A stretch of 6,834 nt of DNA from Anaerolineales bacterium (GTDB taxonomy: Bacteria; Chloroflexota; Anaerolineae; Anaerolineales; Villigracilaceae): NCBI GenBank assembly GCA_025056515.1, contig JANWWB010000344.1:1-6834 (forward strand). The letters run 5' to 3'. A program made the translations under genes and the position numbers. Shown piece after piece: positions 6,121-6,834 of the stretch. Positions within the stretch are counted from its first letter, which is position 1; every line of letters starts with the position of its first letter. A model generated the notes under the pieces. The model was not told where the DNA came from, did no database searches, and worked only from the letters and a program-made list of their open reading frames with translations.

Positions 6121-6693
6121 TTAGGGATTTTTCAGTGCTTCTAACAGAGCGGCACCGCGCAATCCGCGTGCGCGTGCTTCTATGCCCTGTTGCACGGTGA
6201 ACCACAGATTGAGGCTTTCCCCCTTGGTGAGAAAGGAAATGCCGATAGAACCTGGGTGGGCACCTGGGGTGGCTTCGGGTGGGAATTTGTCGAGCACAGC
6301 AAGGACGCGTTCCAGCAATTGGCCGAGTTGTTCTGGATTGGCCAAGGTATCTGTGAGGATAGTGACATAGAAATCGGTTTGCCGCGCAGTAAAATATAAG
6401 ACTTCGTTCTGGGCCGATAGGCAGTTTTCGCCATACACTTCAGCACGGGCGGTGACGTTGGATAGGCCGGCAGCTTGCAGGGCGGTTTTCAATTGGGCGC
6501 TTAGTTCGGGCAAAGGATGTGTGGACCAAACCCAAGCACAAGGTTCGCCTAAGAGAGTAACAGTGGCGGTAGCAACGTAAAGAGTTGGGGTCGTAGCGGG
6601 GAGCGTCGGTGGTGTAGCAGTTGGCAGATGACAGGCGCTCAATAGCCCGACGAAGAGGATGACGAAGAGGATCACAAGCTTTCGCATAGCCAT
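6121..6693 (-). CDS. Putative lipoprotein, function unknown
   Basis: About 190 residues, beginning with a classic lipoprotein signal: basic MRK, a hydrophobic core, and the lipobox LSAC. The cysteine (residue 21 from the ATG at 6693) would be lipidated and anchor the protein outside the membrane. A Thr/Pro-rich linker (TATPPTLPATTPTLYVATAT) follows. The folded part runs from about residue 50 and contains CAWVWSTHPLPELSAQLKTA, an alpha/beta pattern, and a second cysteine in YGENCLS; these two cysteines could pair. I do not recognise a named domain. The start is ambiguous: GTG at 6696, ATG at 6693 and ATG at 6687 are all in frame, and all give the same mature protein. No strong ribosome site separates them. 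It begins 12 bases after the stop of the gene entering from the right, so the two are probably co-transcribed. Confidence 0.82.
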   Translation of the reverse strand: MAMRKLVILFVILFVGLLSACHLPTATPPTLPATTPTLYVATATVTLLGEPCAWVWSTHPLPELSAQLKTALQAAGLSNVTARAEVYGENCLSAQNEVLYFTARQTDFYVTILTDTLANPEQLGQLLERVLAVLDKFPPEATPGAHPGSIGISFLTKGESLNLWFTVQQGIEARARGLRGAALLEALKNP

Positions 6694-6705
6694 CACAGAC
6701 GATTT

Positions 6706-6834
6706 TCACTCACGACGGATAAGGACCTGCAAACTGATTTGAGAAGATGTCTGCCCGGCGGTCATTTCGACTGCGAGGAGGTCAAAAGATTTCATAATGC
6801 CATCCTGAAGTGGGTGATGTTTATTGTATGCGAT
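6706..6834 (-). CDS. C-terminal end of an unidentified protein (runs in from right edge)
   Basis: An open frame enters at base 6834 and ends with TGA at 6706-6708, giving 42 codons. It reads IAYNKHHPLQDGIM near the edge and then FDLLAVEMTAGQTSSQISLQ before the basic end LIRRE. The composition is that of a normal soluble protein. An internal ATG at 6795 could start a 29-residue peptide, but no good ribosome site precedes it and the frame stays open to the edge, so a truncated longer gene is more likely. Its short distance to the lipoprotein start favours one transcript. The fragment is too short for family assignment. Confidence 0.55.
   Translation of the reverse strand: MAYNKHHPLQDGIMKSFDLLAVEMTAGQTSSQISLQVLIRRE

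Overview
The window reads as a chromosomal segment from a bacterium of the Chloroflexota, probably class Anaerolineae. That placement is an inference from style: two proteins have Thr/Pro-rich linkers followed by extracytoplasmic domains, one of them Ig-like, and there is a 7TM-type sensor N-terminus. It was not tested by a search. Every gene I can support lies on the minus strand, so transcription runs from the right end of the window to the left.

Right half (6834 down to 3588): the last 42 codons of an unidentified gene enter from the right edge, followed by a small lipoprotein, a six-helix DUF998-type membrane protein and a cytoplasmic GH13 neopullulanase/cyclomaltodextrinase-like alpha-glucan hydrolase. 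Four bases after the hydrolase comes a small membrane-protein gene that looks broken by two single-base steps. The DUF998 gene appears to have its own promoter, with a consensus -10 box only 7 bases before the ATG, which would give a leaderless mRNA.

Middle (3587 to 3099): about 490 bases with no intact gene. Hydrophobic, coding-like segments swap among all three minus-strand frames, which suggests decayed membrane-protein sequence. A perfect extended -10 element sits near its left end, about 100 bases before punA.

Left half (3098 to 1): a tight four-gene run. It consists of trimeric-type purine nucleoside phosphorylase (punA), a two-helix membrane protein with an Ig-like extracytoplasmic domain, a GNAT acetyltransferase, and the membrane half of a 7TM-type sensor protein that runs off the left edge. 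Spacings are 7, 10 and 21 bases, so these are probably co-transcribed, though no shared pathway is evident beyond nucleoside salvage by PunA.

I see no tRNA, rRNA, CRISPR, insertion sequence or integrase. The window looks mostly like ordinary housekeeping and accessory chromosome. The least ordinary parts are the degraded 3.2-3.98 kb region, the leaderless-type promoter, and the unnamed envelope proteins.
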